The translations under genes were made by a program, and so were the position numbers. Under the pieces are notes generated by a model that saw only the letters and a program-made list of their open reading frames with translations, was not told the DNA's origin and did no database searches. Positions 32,797-41,736 of a stretch of 64,000 nucleotides of DNA are shown one piece after another. Origin of the DNA: Pseudomonas sp. Z8(2022). GTDB lineage: Bacteria > Pseudomonadota > Gammaproteobacteria > Pseudomonadales > Pseudomonadaceae. The stretch is taken from the NCBI RefSeq assembly GCF_025837155.1, contig NZ_CP107549.1, positions 2,852,001-2,916,000 on the forward strand, read 5' to 3'. How positions within the stretch are numbered: position 1 is the stretch's first letter; every line of letters starts with the position of its first letter.

Positions 32797-34040
32797 CAGC
32801 CGTGGTACCGACGGAACAGCAGCGAACCGTTTGTGCCGCCAAAGCCGAAGGAGTTCGACAGGGCGATTTCGATCGGCATGGCCTTGGCCTGATGCGCAAC
32901 GAAGTCCAGGTCGCAGCCTTCGTCCGGCTCATCCAGGTTGATGGTCGGCGGAGCGACCTGGTCGCGGATCGCCAGCACGGTAAAGATCGCCTCCACGGCA
33001 CCGGCGGCACCGAGCAGGTGACCGGTCATCGACTTGGTCGAGCTGACTGCGAGCTTGTAGGCGTGATCGCCGAACACGCTCTTTACCGCTGCGGCCTCGG
33101 CCAGATCGCCTGCCGGCGTCGAAGTGCCGTGAGCGTTGATGTACTGCACCTGATCGGCGTTGATACCGGCATCGCGCAGGGTCGCCGCCATGCAGCGCGC
33201 AGCACCGGCGCCATCCTCGGGTGGCGAAGTCATGTGGAAGGCATCGCCGCTCATGCCGAAGCCAATCAGCTCGGCATAGATGGTGGCACCACGTGCCTTG
33301 GCGTGCTCCAGCTCTTCCAGCACCAGGGCGCCGGAGCCATCGGAGAGCACGAAGCCGTCACGGCCCTTGTCCCACGGACGGCTGGCCTTGGTCGGCTCGT
33401 CGTTGCGGGTCGACAGCGCGCGCGCCGCACCGAAACCGCCCATGCCCAGACCGCAGGCCGCCATCTCGGCGCCGCCAGCGACCATCACGTCAGCTTCACC
33501 ATAGGCGATGTTGCGTGCGGCCATGCCGATGCAGTGGGTGCCGGTGGTGCACGCCGTGGCGATGGCGTAGTTCGGTCCCTGCAGCCCCAGATGGATCGAC
33601 AGGAAGCCGGAAATCATGTTGATGATCGAGCCCGGCACGAAGAACGGCGAAATACGCCGCGGCCCCTGCTCGTGCAGCGATTTGCAGTTGTTCTCGATAT
33701 TGGTCAGGCCGCCGATGCCGGAGCCCATGGCCACACCGATGCGCTCACGATTGGCATCGGTGATCTCCAACCCGGAATCACGCACGGCCTGGAAGCAGGC
33801 GGCGAGACCGTACTGGATGAACAGGTCGAGCTTGCGCGCCTCCTTGGCGGAGAGATATTCCTCGACATTGAAGCCCTTGAGCGACCCGCCAAAACGGGTG
33901 GAGTAGGCCGACAGGTCCATATGCTCGATCAGACCGATGCCACTGCGCCCGGCCAAAATGCCCTGCCAGCTGCTCGGCACATCGTTACCCAGCGGCGACA
34001 ACATGCCCATACCGGTAACCACGACGCGTCTACGCGACAC
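32796..34040 (-). CDS. fabF: 3-oxoacyl-ACP synthase II
   Basis: FabF is the condensing enzyme that elongates acyl-ACP with malonyl-ACP. The 414-residue protein has the catalytic cysteine in [10 protein letters not shown] and the two histidines in [11 protein letters not shown] and [15 protein letters not shown]. It begins with GTG at 34040 ([12 protein letters not shown]) behind AGGAGATT. A terminator-like hairpin lies between acpP and this gene. Confidence 0.96.
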   Translation of the reverse strand: MSRRRVVVTGMGMLSPLGNDVPSSWQGILAGRSGIGLIEHMDLSAYSTRFGGSLKGFNVEEYLSAKEARKLDLFIQYGLAACFQAVRDSGLEITDANRERIGVAMGSGIGGLTNIENNCKSLHEQGPRRISPFFVPGSIINMISGFLSIHLGLQGPNYAIATACTTGTHCIGMAARNIAYGEADVMVAGGAEMAACGLGMGGFGAARALSTRNDEPTKASRPWDKGRDGFVLSDGSGALVLEELEHAKARGATIYAELIGFGMSGDAFHMTSPPEDGAGAARCMAATLRDAGINADQVQYINAHGTSTPAGDLAEAAAVKSVFGDHAYKLAVSSTKSMTGHLLGAAGAVEAIFTVLAIRDQVAPPTINLDEPDEGCDLDFVAHQAKAMPIEIALSNSFGFGGTNGSLLFRRYHG

Positions 34041-34091
34041 AGCAATCTCCTCTTGTTCTACTCAGGCGCCACATGCGCCTTGCACGTAAAG

Positions 34092-34127
34092 AAAAGCCGC
34101 ACGCCTGATGAGGGCAGTGCGGCTTTT
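34092..34127 (-). terminator. Intrinsic terminator between acpP and fabF
   Basis: AAAAGCCGCAC pairs with GTGCGGCTTTT around a 14-base loop, ending on the minus strand in TTTTCTTT. It lies just after the acpP stop and would end much acpP transcription before fabF. It could also act on the opposite strand. Confidence 0.8.
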
Positions 34128-34151
34128 CTCGGTCAGAAAGCTGACTGTGAC

Positions 34152-34388
34152 TTATTGCGCGTGGGCAGTCACGTAGTCGATGGCTTCCTGAACGGTGGTG
34201 ATCTTCTCAGCTTGCTCGTCCGGGATCTCGGTCTCGAATTCTTCCTCGAGAGCCATCACCAGCTCAACGGTGTCAAGAGAGTCGGCACCCAGGTCTTCAA
34301 CGAAGGAAGCGCTGTTGGTCACTTCCTCTTCCTTGACGCCAAGTTGCTCGGCAACGATTTTCTTGACGCGTTCTTCGATGGTGCTCAT
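34152..34388 (-). CDS. acpP: Acyl carrier protein
   Basis: AcpP carries the growing acyl chain on 4'-phosphopantetheine. The 78-residue acidic protein has the attachment serine in [12 protein letters not shown]. The start [12 protein letters not shown] is behind AGGAGTG. It has its own predicted promoter and is flanked by hairpins, in keeping with the very high amount of this protein in cells. Confidence 0.98.
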   Translation of the reverse strand: MSTIEERVKKIVAEQLGVKEEEVTNSASFVEDLGADSLDTVELVMALEEEFETEIPDEQAEKITTVQEAIDYVTAHAQ

Positions 34389-34439
34389 ACCTTGTTTTCA
34401 CTCCTATTGGACAAATCCAGGCAGCTGGTAGCGGCCAAG

Positions 34440-34467
34440 TGTATAGAAAGGGTTTTTAGCATTTCAA
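34440..34467 (-). promoter_or_regulatory. Predicted sigma-70 promoter of acpP
   Basis: On the minus strand TTGAAA (34467-34462) and TATACA (34445-34440) are separated by 16 bases. The start would be near 34433, giving a leader of about 45 bases with a proper ribosome site. The segment is AT-rich compared with the neighbouring genes. Confidence 0.65.
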
Positions 34468-34589
34468 GCTGAATGCCGGGGAGCCCCCAGGAACACTTCA
34501 ACGATCTGTCTATAAACCTGTTGCAGCTTTATAACGGATTTTAGACAGCCACTATGACAGTTTTCTGATGGCTCGCGTCACATTCGAGA

Positions 34590-34609
34590 GCCTCCGGACC
34601 TTCGGAGGC
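34590..34609 (-). other. Hairpin directly after fabG
   Basis: GCCTCCG pairs with CGGAGGC around a six-base loop, starting about seven bases past the fabG stop. On the fabG strand there is no T-run after it, so it is not an intrinsic terminator; it may be a processing site or 3'-end stabiliser. Confidence 0.5.
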
Positions 34610-34616
34610 GCCCTTT

Positions 34617-35360
34617 TTAGCTCATGTACATACCGCCGTTCACCGGAATAGTAGCCCCTGTGACGTAACCTGCGCCATCGGAAGCCAGGAAACCGACGAC
34701 CTTGGCAATCTCTTCTGCCTGGCCCAGGCGGCCCAGCGGAATCTGCGTCAGCAGCGCCTCGCGCTGCGCTTCCGGCAGCTCGCGGGTCATGTCGGTATCG
34801 ATGAAACCGGGGGCAACCGAGTTGACAGTGATACCACGGGAACCGACTTCACGCGCCAGCGCGCGGCTGAACCCTTCCAGGCCGGCCTTGGCGGCGGCGT
34901 AGTTGGCCTGCCCGGCGTTGCCCATGGCACCGACCACGGAACCGATGTTGATGATCCGACCAAAGCGCGCCTTGGTCATGCCGCGCAGCACACCCTTGGA
35001 CAGGCGATAGAGGCTGTTCAGGTTGGTGTCGATGACGTCGAACCACTCGTCGTCCTTCATGCGCAGCATGAGGTTGTCACGGGTGATACCGGCGTTGTTG
35101 ACCAGAATGGCCGGCGCACCGAACTGCTCGGCAATCGCGCCCAGCACGGCCTCGACGGATTCGGCGCTGGTCACGTTCAGCTCCATGCCGGTACCACTGA
35201 TGCCATGTTCCTTCAGTGTGGCGGCAATACGCTCGGCACCGGATGCCGACGTGGCGGTACCAATGACGGTGGCGCCCTGACGACCCAGCTCCAGAGCGAT
35301 TGCCTGACCGATACCACGACTGGCGCCGGTGACCAGCGCGACTTTACCTTGCAGACTCAT
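34617..35360 (-). CDS. fabG: 3-oxoacyl-ACP reductase
   Basis: FabG reduces 3-oxoacyl-ACP with NADPH. It is a 247-residue short-chain dehydrogenase with the cofactor motif TGASRGIGQ, NNAGITRDN and the catalytic tyrosine and lysine in NYAAAKAGLEG. The ATG has AGGAGAACG upstream. It sits 15 bases after fabD. Confidence 0.97.
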   Translation of the reverse strand: MSLQGKVALVTGASRGIGQAIALELGRQGATVIGTATSASGAERIAATLKEHGISGTGMELNVTSAESVEAVLGAIAEQFGAPAILVNNAGITRDNLMLRMKDDEWFDVIDTNLNSLYRLSKGVLRGMTKARFGRIINIGSVVGAMGNAGQANYAAAKAGLEGFSRALAREVGSRGITVNSVAPGFIDTDMTRELPEAQREALLTQIPLGRLGQAEEIAKVVGFLASDGAGYVTGATIPVNGGMYMS

Positions 35361-35375
35361 GTTCGTTCTCCTGTC

Positions 35376-36314
35376 TCAAGCCAACGCAGCACGAGCAGCG
35401 GCGAAAGCATCGGGGGTATCCAGATTGTGGGTATTGATGCCTTTGACGCAGCGCTTGTTCAGGGCGCTGAGCACCTTGCCCGGACCGCACTCGACCAGAT
35501 CGGTCACGCCCTGTTCGGACAGACGCACCATCGACTCGACCCAGCGTACCGGGCTGTACAGCTGCGCCAGCAGATCGGCTTTCAGCGTAGCCAAGTCAGA
35601 CACCACGGCAGCACTGACGTTCTGCACCAGCGGAATCTGCGGTGCCTGCCAACTCAACGCCTCGACCGACTCGGCAAAACGCTCGGCTGCCGGCTTCATC
35701 AGGGCACAGTGCGACGGCACGCTGACCGGCAGTGCCATGGCACGCTTGGCACCACGCGCCTTGCAGGCTTCGATGGCGCGCTCTACGGCTGCAGCGCTAC
35801 CGGCGATCACCACCTGACCCGGCGCATTGAAGTTCACCGCGCTGACCACGTCACCCTGGGCGGCTTCGGCACAGGCGGCCAGCACATCGGCATCTTCCAG
35901 GCCGAGAATGGCAGCCATGCCGCCCTGCCCGGCCGGCACGGCCTGCTGCATCAACTGACCGCGACGCTCCACCAGTTTCACCGCATCGGCAAAGGCGATG
36001 CTGCCGGCAGCGACCAGCGCGGAATACTCACCCAGGCTGTGACCGGCAACGAATGCCGGCTTGGCGCCGCCTTCGGCCTGCCACAGACGCCACAGGGCAA
36101 TGGAGGCAGTGAGGATGGCCGGCTGAGTCTTGTCGGTCTGGTTCAGTTGCTCTTCCGGACCTTGCTGGGTCAGCGCCCAGAGGTCGTAGCCGAGCGCCTG
36201 GGAAGCCTCAGCGAAGGTATCGAGCACCAGCTTCTGCTGGGCGCCGTGATCGGCGAGCATGGCCAGGGCTTGCGAGCCCTGACCGGGGAAGACGAATGCG
36301 AGGGATGCAGGCAT
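35376..36314 (-). CDS. fabD: Malonyl-CoA:ACP transacylase
   Basis: FabD loads malonyl onto ACP. The 312-residue protein has the nucleophile in GHSLGEYSAL and the histidine in VPSHCALMKPAA. The start at 36314 (MPASLAFVFPGQGSQ) is behind AAGGGA. The open frame extends upstream into the repeat-containing gap but is not coding there. Confidence 0.96.
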   Translation of the reverse strand: MPASLAFVFPGQGSQALAMLADHGAQQKLVLDTFAEASQALGYDLWALTQQGPEEQLNQTDKTQPAILTASIALWRLWQAEGGAKPAFVAGHSLGEYSALVAAGSIAFADAVKLVERRGQLMQQAVPAGQGGMAAILGLEDADVLAACAEAAQGDVVSAVNFNAPGQVVIAGSAAAVERAIEACKARGAKRAMALPVSVPSHCALMKPAAERFAESVEALSWQAPQIPLVQNVSAAVVSDLATLKADLLAQLYSPVRWVESMVRLSEQGVTDLVECGPGKVLSALNKRCVKGINTHNLDTPDAFAAARAALA

Positions 36315-36464
36315 GGATAAGTCCCTTGAGTCGAAAAACCAGCGCCAGGCGAGCCTGGCGCAGCAAACTGACAGTTGGATGACAGGCTGCGTGACGCGGT
36401 CACATTCCACCGCAGCCCATACCCTGAAGGGTGCCTCTATAAACGTAGGCGAGGCAGCCAGCGC

Positions 36465-36570
36465 AAGGCAAAAACAGGCGAAAAAGCGCGGTTTACGCGC
36501 TGTAAATGAGCATCTTGAGCCTGTTATTAACGCCGCGATGGCAACGCAGGTAGTTTTTAGTGGCGCCCGG
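36465..36570. repeat. Dispersed Pseudomonas intergenic repeat between plsX and fabD
   Basis: The 269-base gap between plsX and fabD contains a nested palindrome. Outer arms are AACAGGC (36473-36479) and GCCTGTT (36519-36525); inner arms are AGCGCG (36485-36490) and CGCGCT (36496-36501). The surrounding sequence (GGCAAAAACAGGCGAAAAAG..., TTATTAACGCCGCGATGG..., GCAACGCAGGTAGTTTTTAG) resembles a repeat of about 100 bases that I recall in many Pseudomonas intergenic regions. Its function is not known to me. Confidence 0.55.
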
Positions 36571-36583
36571 AAACGCGACGAGT

Positions 36584-37594
36584 CTACAGCAACAGGTCCT
36601 CAAGTCGACCATGCAGTCGCTGCGGCAGATTTTCCTGCACCTCGCGCAACGCACAGCGAATGGCGCTCTGAAAACTCTCCTGCCCCGCCGCGCCATGGCT
36701 CTTGACCACGATGCCCTGCAGCCCGAGGAAACTCGCACCGTTATGCCGGGCTGGGGCCAGGTCGGCCTTGAGGCGGCGCAGCAGCGGCATCGCCAGGGCG
36801 CCAATCGCCTGGGCGAGCAGCCCTTCATTGAACAGCGTCTCGACCCGCCCGGTGATCATCTTCGCCAGGCCTTCGCTGGACTTGAGCAGGATGTTGCCAA
36901 CGAAGCCGTCACAAACCACCACATCAGCCTCACCGCGATACATCCCGTCGCCCTCTATATAGCCGACGTAATTCAGCCCATGAGCCTGCTGAAGCATATT
37001 GGCCGCCAACTTGACCTGCTGGTTACCCTTGATGTCCTCGGTACCGACATTGAGCAAGGCAACTCGGGGCCGGCTGATGCCCAGTGTTTCCGCTGCGACG
37101 GCACCCATGATCGCGAACTGATAGAGGTGCTCGGCGCTGCAGTCGACGTTGGCCCCCAGATCCAGCAGATAGCAGTGGCCACGCTCGGTAGGAATCGGAC
37201 TGACCATGGCCGGCCGGTCGATGCCCGGCAGCGTTTTGAGCAAATAACGCGACAGCGCCATCAACGCACCGGTATTGCCGGCACTGACACAGGCATGCGC
37301 CTGCCGCTGACGCACCAGCTCCAGCGCCACGCGCATCGAGGCATCCGGCTTGCCGCGCAGCGCCTGAGCCGGACGTTCGTCCATGGCGATCACTTCACTG
37401 GCGTGATGAACCTGCAGGCGCGAGCGATCGACGCCGGGCTGGCGAGCGAGCTGCTCTTCGATAAGGGGAGCTTGGCCGACGAGAGCCAGGTGTAGCGAGG
37501 GGAATTCGGCCAGCGCAGAAATGCAGGCCGGAACAATGCAGCGGGGACCGAAGTCCCCACCCATTGCATCAATCGCGATGATCGAGGCGGACAA
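36584..37594 (-). CDS. plsX: Phosphate acyltransferase PlsX
   Basis: PlsX makes acyl-phosphate from acyl-ACP for phospholipid synthesis. The 336-residue protein begins [17 protein letters not shown] and has [12 protein letters not shown] and [14 protein letters not shown], the family blocks. The likely start codon is TTG at 37594, three bases after the rpmF stop and with only a weak ribosome site. This suggests translation coupled to rpmF. The next in-frame Met would cut into the conserved core. Confidence 0.92.
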   Translation of the reverse strand: MSASIIAIDAMGGDFGPRCIVPACISALAEFPSLHLALVGQAPLIEEQLARQPGVDRSRLQVHHASEVIAMDERPAQALRGKPDASMRVALELVRQRQAHACVSAGNTGALMALSRYLLKTLPGIDRPAMVSPIPTERGHCYLLDLGANVDCSAEHLYQFAIMGAVAAETLGISRPRVALLNVGTEDIKGNQQVKLAANMLQQAHGLNYVGYIEGDGMYRGEADVVVCDGFVGNILLKSSEGLAKMITGRVETLFNEGLLAQAIGALAMPLLRRLKADLAPARHNGASFLGLQGIVVKSHGAAGQESFQSAIRCALREVQENLPQRLHGRLEDLLL

Positions 37595-37597
37595 GGA

Positions 37598-37780
37598 TTA
37601 CTCGTCAGCGCCCTTGTCGATCACTTTGCGACCGCGGTACACGCCTTCCGGAGAAACGTGGTGGCGCAGGTGAACTTCACCGGTGCTCTTCTCTACGGAC
37701 AGGGTGCTGGCCTCGAGAGCATCGTGCGAACGACGCATGTCGCGGGCGGAACGGGATTTTTTGTTCTGCTGAACAGCCAT
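37598..37780 (-). CDS. rpmF: Ribosomal protein bL32
   Basis: A 60-residue basic protein of the large ribosomal subunit, [20 protein letters not shown] at the start. It is of the form without the zinc cysteines. The yceD-rpmF-plsX order is widely conserved. Confidence 0.97.
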   Translation of the reverse strand: MAVQQNKKSRSARDMRRSHDALEASTLSVEKSTGEVHLRHHVSPEGVYRGRKVIDKGADE

Positions 37781-37793
37781 AACTCATTAACTC

Positions 37794-38321
37794 CTAAACG
37801 TTTGGGTCACGCTTTAACTGCGCCAATACACTGAACGGGTTGGACCGCGATACCTCGTCCTCGCCCGGCTCGGGCTCATCGAGACCGTCCGGCTGCTGGC
37901 AATCACCTGGGGCATGAGCAGGAACGATCGGCAGAGCGAGAAGCAATTCATCCTCGACCAGACCGAGCAGCTCCAATGGCTCCTCACCCACTTCCAGCAC
38001 GTCGTAGCCCTTCGGCAAGGACTGAGTGTTCGCTCCAACCCGAACCACCGCGTATTCACATTCGCTGCGGATGGGTAGCGCGACCAGCTCCAGACAACGC
38101 TGGCAGACCATTTTGACCTCAACCTCGAGCTCACTGCGGATAACCACAGTTTTCTGCTCGTCACGCCCGAAATGAAACTTCGCCTGCACCGTGCCGGCCG
38201 TATCGGCAAGCGGGTCGCAGAGACGCAGCAGGCCTGCCAGTTCGAGCTGCCCTTCGAGGGTAGCTTCGCGGTCGGCGAGCTTGCGCGGATCAACGTGAGG
38301 TGGAATCGGCCCATTCAACAT
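37794..38321 (-). CDS. yceD: DUF177 (YceD) protein, rRNA accumulation protein
   Basis: A 175-residue acidic protein of the YceD/DUF177 family, implicated in 23S rRNA processing or accumulation. It has a CxxC pair in MVCQRCLELV and a C-terminal acidic stretch (DEPEPGEDEV) before NPFSVLAQLK. The ATG at 38321 has no ribosome site and lies only nine bases after a near-consensus -10, so the mRNA is probably almost leaderless. It is the first gene of the fab operon here. Confidence 0.9.
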   Translation of the reverse strand: MLNGPIPPHVDPRKLADREATLEGQLELAGLLRLCDPLADTAGTVQAKFHFGRDEQKTVVIRSELEVEVKMVCQRCLELVALPIRSECEYAVVRVGANTQSLPKGYDVLEVGEEPLELLGLVEDELLLALPIVPAHAPGDCQQPDGLDEPEPGEDEVSRSNPFSVLAQLKRDPNV

Positions 38322-38330
38322 AGGCGCAGC

Positions 38331-38359
38331 ATTCTAGGGATGCACCCTGCCGCTGTCAA
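38331..38359 (-). promoter_or_regulatory. Near-consensus sigma-70 promoter of yceD-rpmF-plsX-fab
   Basis: On the minus strand TTGACA (38359-38354), a 17-base spacer and TAGAAT (38336-38331). The -35 is perfect and the -10 has five of six. Transcription should begin about 38324, two to four bases before the yceD ATG. Confidence 0.8.
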
Positions 38360-38431
38360 AGGAAATTGAGCCTGTCTTCGCATGACGGCGATCAGTAGAA
38401 TTTCCCGTCCACCTATATAAAGGAAGAGAAG

Positions 38432-39013
38432 ATGCCAGCCCTGCTGCTCGCCTCCAGCTCCCCCTACCGCCGCGAGCTGCTCGAACGCCTGCAACTGCCC
38501 TTTAGCTGGCAGTCGCCCAGCATCGATGAAAGCCGCCGCGAAGGCGAAGCTGCCATCGACTTGGTCAAACGCCTGGCCGAAGAAAAGGCCCGAGCCCTCG
38601 CCGCCAGCCATCCCGAACACCTGATCATCGGCTCGGACCAGGTCGCGGTCCTAGGCAACGGCCAGATACTCGGCAAGCCACACGACCTGCCAAGAGCCCA
38701 GCAACAACTGCGCGCTGCCAGTGACAGCAGCGTCACCTTCCTGACCGGCCTGGCACTGCTCAACTCCAGCAGCGGCAATTGCCAGGTCGACTGCGTACCT
38801 TTCACCGTACACTTCCGCCCGCTGAGCGACGAGCAGATCCTGCGCTATCTGCAGCGCGAACAGCCTTTCGATTGTGCCGGCAGCTTCAAGTCAGAAGGCC
38901 TGGGCATCAGCCTGTTCCGCAGCACCGAGGGTGAAGATGCAACCAGCCTGATCGGCCTGCCGCTTATTCGCCTGGTGGACATGCTGCTTAACGAAGGCGT
39001 CGAAACTCCTTGA
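38432..39013 (+). CDS. Maf-like nucleotide pyrophosphatase (YceF type)
   Basis: A 193-residue Maf/HAM1-fold protein. The family signature is LLASSSPYRRELL, with SIDESRREGE and GSDQVAVLG. The YceF subgroup hydrolyses 7-methyl-GTP, a house-cleaning role, and this gene has the same neighbours as E. coli yceF (yceD, rpmF, rluC region). The ATG follows AAGGAAGAG. It ends at a terminator shared with sppA. Confidence 0.92.
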   Translation: MPALLLASSSPYRRELLERLQLPFSWQSPSIDESRREGEAAIDLVKRLAEEKARALAASHPEHLIIGSDQVAVLGNGQILGKPHDLPRAQQQLRAASDSSVTFLTGLALLNSSSGNCQVDCVPFTVHFRPLSDEQILRYLQREQPFDCAGSFKSEGLGISLFRSTEGEDATSLIGLPLIRLVDMLLNEGVETP

Positions 39014-39026
39014 GCCACGACCTATA

Positions 39027-39059
39027 AAGAAGAAGACCCGCTGAGCGGGCCTTCTTCTT
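39027..39059. terminator. Bidirectional terminator between maf and sppA
   Basis: AAGAAGAAG (39027-39035) pairs with CTTCTTCTT (39051-39059), with an inner CCCGC..GCGGG. It serves the convergent maf and sppA genes. The U-tract is interrupted by C, so its strength is uncertain. Confidence 0.65.
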
Positions 39060-39064
39060 GCAAC

Positions 39065-40042
39065 TCAGCGCAACGCCGGCCCCTGAAAGCCCATCCACAG
39101 CGCAATACGATCCGCAACACTGGTACCCAGGCGCTTGGCAAAACGGTCAAACGGCGTGTCACGCTGGGTGAAATCGACCATTTCCTTCTCGCCGATTACC
39201 TCTCGCGCCACGTAACTGGTGCTACCCAGCGCATCGACCAACCCAAGCTGCAGCGCCTGTTCGCCGGACCAGACCAGCCCGGAGAACAGCTCGGGATGCT
39301 CGTCTGCCTTGAGACGATCACCACGCCCCTTCTTCACACTGTCGATGAACTGACGATGAGTGGTATCGAGCACGGTTTTCCAGAAGCGGGTTTCCTCTTC
39401 CTTCTGCGGCTGGAACGGATCGAGGAATGCCTTGTGCTCACCCGAGGTGTAGACGCGACGCTCGACCCCCAGCTTCTCCATGGTCTCGACGAAACCGAAG
39501 CTGGCCGCAGTGACTCCGATGGAACCGACCAGACTGGCCTTGTCGGCATATATTTCATCGGCCGCACTGGCAATGTAGTAGGCACCGGAAGCACCCAGAT
39601 CACTGATCACCGCGTAGACCTTGGTCTGCGGATGCTCGCCGCGCAGGCGACGAATCTCGTCATAGATATAACCGGACTGCACCGGGCTGCCGCCCGGACT
39701 GTTGATGCGCAGGATCACACCCTTGGTATTGGCATCTTCAAAAGCCGCACGCAGGCTACCCACCACCTTGTCGGCACTGGCCTCCTCGCGATCAGCGATC
39801 ATGCCGCGAATTTCGATCAGCGCCGTATGCGCGGTGGTGGTCGAGGCCGACTTCAGGTCGAGCGCCGGCAACACCAGCGCCAGCGCGCCGAACAGATAGA
39901 TAAACGTCAGCAGCTTGAAAAAAATGCCCCAGCGACGCGAACGACGCTGCTCCTGAACGCTGGACAACAGTGCCTTCTCCAGCAGCTTCCAGCTCTTGGC
40001 ATCCTCACCCGACGAAGACGATGACTTCCACTCATCCGACAT
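39065..40042 (-). CDS. sppA: Signal peptide peptidase SppA (36 kDa type)
   Basis: SppA degrades signal peptides left in the inner membrane. The 325-residue protein has a membrane anchor at about 40-62 (FFKLLTFIYLFGALALVLPA). The nucleophile serine is in LGASGAYYIAS and the base lysine in SGEHKAFLDPF. The ATG at 40042 is behind GAGGTG; a GTG two codons earlier is less likely. It overlaps the end of the HAD phosphatase gene. Confidence 0.92.
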   Translation of the reverse strand: MSDEWKSSSSSGEDAKSWKLLEKALLSSVQEQRRSRRWGIFFKLLTFIYLFGALALVLPALDLKSASTTTAHTALIEIRGMIADREEASADKVVGSLRAAFEDANTKGVILRINSPGGSPVQSGYIYDEIRRLRGEHPQTKVYAVISDLGASGAYYIASAADEIYADKASLVGSIGVTAASFGFVETMEKLGVERRVYTSGEHKAFLDPFQPQKEEETRFWKTVLDTTHRQFIDSVKKGRGDRLKADEHPELFSGLVWSGEQALQLGLVDALGSTSYVAREVIGEKEMVDFTQRDTPFDRFAKRLGTSVADRIALWMGFQGPALR

Positions 40043-40727
40043 GTTCACTCACCTCTGCAGAACGCCGCGCATGATGACCATCCAGCCATGTGCGCAGCTC
40101 ATTGAATTGGTTGATCGCCAGGCGCGGCGAGCACTCGCGCAACAGAGACAGAGGCTGCGCACCAAAACCCACCGCCACCGCATCCATCCCGGCATTGCGG
40201 GCCATCAGCAGATCGAAGGTCGAATCGCCGACCATCAACGCACGCTCAGGCTGTACCCGGCAATGCGCAAGAATCTCGTGCAACATCAGCGGATCCGGCT
40301 TGCTCGCCGTCTCGTCAGCGCAGCGGGTGATATCGAAGTAATCCAGCCATCCCTTGTCGGCCAGTACCCGATGCAGCCCCTTGCGTCCCTTGCCGGTAGC
40401 GACAGCCAATTGATAACCCTGCTCGCGGAAGGCTTCGAGCGACTCGCGCACACCCTCGAACAACGGCGACGGCTCGGTTTCCAGCGCAAGATATTGCTCA
40501 CTGTAGGCACGCCGGATGGCTTCGATACGCGATGACTCGGCGAGTTCCGGATAGAGCGCGCGAATCGCCACCCCCAGCTCCAGCCCGATGATGCCCCGCA
40601 CCGCAACATCGGTGCAGCGCGGCACGCCCACCACATCAGCGGCGCGATGCATGGCTTCGACGATGCGACCAATGGAGTCCACCAGCGTGCCATCCCAATC
40701 GAAGATCAGCAGCTGATAGTCAGGCAC
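40032..40727 (-). CDS. HAD family phosphatase (Gph/YieH-like)
   Basis: A 231-residue haloacid dehalogenase-type phosphatase. Motif I is [11 protein letters not shown], motif II lies in [11 protein letters not shown], motif III and IV in SKPDPLML and [13 protein letters not shown] cap of the C1 type sits between I and II. The exact substrate is unknown; it is not necessarily phosphoglycolate. It overlaps the end of rluC and the start of sppA, so the three genes are co-transcribed. Confidence 0.88.
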   Translation of the reverse strand: MPDYQLLIFDWDGTLVDSIGRIVEAMHRAADVVGVPRCTDVAVRGIIGLELGVAIRALYPELAESSRIEAIRRAYSEQYLALETEPSPLFEGVRESLEAFREQGYQLAVATGKGRKGLHRVLADKGWLDYFDITRCADETASKPDPLMLHEILAHCRVQPERALMVGDSTFDLLMARNAGMDAVAVGFGAQPLSLLRECSPRLAINQFNELRTWLDGHHARRSAEVSEHVG

Positions 40728-41673
40728 TCAGCCGCTCCAGGGTTCTGGCCCACATCTCGTCCACTGGCGCCTCGAGTTTCAGCATCCCGCCATCAGGCAG
40801 CGGCACATGCAATTCGTAGGCATGCAGAAACAGACGCTTGCCACCCAGGTCGCGGATTTCCCGGGTGAAGTCGTCATCACCATACTTGGAGTCGCCAGCA
40901 ATGGAGTGCCCGGCATGCTTGGCGTGCACGCGAATCTGATGGGTACGCCCGGTCACCGGCTTGGCCTCGACCAGAGTGGCGAAATCACCAAAGCGGCGCA
41001 GCACGCGGAACAGCGTCAGCGCCTCCTTGCCCTCGCCATCGACCTCGACCATCCGCTCACCGGAACGCAGGTTGCTCTTCTGCAGTGGCGCATTGACCCG
41101 CTTCTTGGCTGTCGCCCAGTGGCCGCGCACCAGCGCCATATAGCGCTTGTCGACTCCGTCACCCCGCAGTTGCTCATGCAGATGACGCAGCATGCTGCGC
41201 TTCTTGGCGATCATCAGAAGACCGGAAGTATCACGATCCAGGCGATGCACCAGTTCCAGATCCTTGGCGTCGGGGCGCAACTGACGAAAGGCCTCGATCA
41301 CGCCGTAATTCAGACCACTGCCACCATGCACGGCAATGCCGGCCGGCTTGTTCAGCACGATCAGCGCCTTGTCCTCGTAGACGATGGCAGCTTCCAGCCG
41401 CTCGAGCAGCCCCTGCGCCAGCGGCTCGGGCTCATCTCGCTCGGCCAGGCGCAATGGCGGCACACGCACGACATCACCGGCCTGGAGCTTGTATTCGGGC
41501 TTGATCCGCCCCTTGTTCACACGCACTTCGCCCTTGCGCAGGATGCGATAGATCAGGGTCTTGGGCACGCCTTTGAGCTGCGCCCGGAGGAAGTTGTCGA
41601 TGCGTTGGCCGGCGAGTTCCGGTGCAACCTCGATCAGCTGGACGCCGGAGGTTGGAGAGGCAGGAGTAGTCAT
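40720..41673 (-). CDS. rluC: 23S rRNA pseudouridine synthase RluC
   Basis: RluC isomerises three uridines in 23S rRNA (955, 2504 and 2580 in E. coli numbering). The 317-residue protein has an N-terminal S4 domain ([20 protein letters not shown]) and the catalytic aspartate in [15 protein letters not shown]. The ATG at 41673 has no ribosome site and lies six bases after an extended -10 sequence, so it may be translated from a leaderless mRNA. It is divergent from rne, a conserved arrangement. Confidence 0.94.
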   Translation of the reverse strand: MTTPASPTSGVQLIEVAPELAGQRIDNFLRAQLKGVPKTLIYRILRKGEVRVNKGRIKPEYKLQAGDVVRVPPLRLAERDEPEPLAQGLLERLEAAIVYEDKALIVLNKPAGIAVHGGSGLNYGVIEAFRQLRPDAKDLELVHRLDRDTSGLLMIAKKRSMLRHLHEQLRGDGVDKRYMALVRGHWATAKKRVNAPLQKSNLRSGERMVEVDGEGKEALTLFRVLRRFGDFATLVEAKPVTGRTHQIRVHAKHAGHSIAGDSKYGDDDFTREIRDLGGKRLFLHAYELHVPLPDGGMLKLEAPVDEMWARTLERLSA

Positions 41674-41679
41674 CGCGCA

Positions 41680-41708
41680 ATCATAACAATTTTTTATGGA
41701 ATTGAAGC
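41680..41708 (-). promoter_or_regulatory. Possible extended -10 promoter of rluC
   Basis: On the minus strand TGTTATGAT (41688-41680) fits an extended -10 (TGnTATnAT), with a poor -35 GCTTCA at 41708-41703. Transcription would start at or next to the A of the rluC ATG. The -35 region overlaps that of the rne promoter. Confidence 0.4.
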
Positions 41709-41730
41709 ACTTAATCATTGCTGCTATAGT
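41702..41730 (+). promoter_or_regulatory. Sigma-70 promoter of rne
   Basis: TTGAAG (41702-41707), 17-base spacer, TATAGT (41725-41730). The predicted start is about 41737. Confidence 0.75.
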
Positions 41731-41736
41731 CGCGAA

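Noticed and set aside
34590..34609. Hairpin after fabG as an intrinsic terminator
   Set aside because: The T-run is on the wrong side for fabG transcription, so it is kept only as a hairpin.
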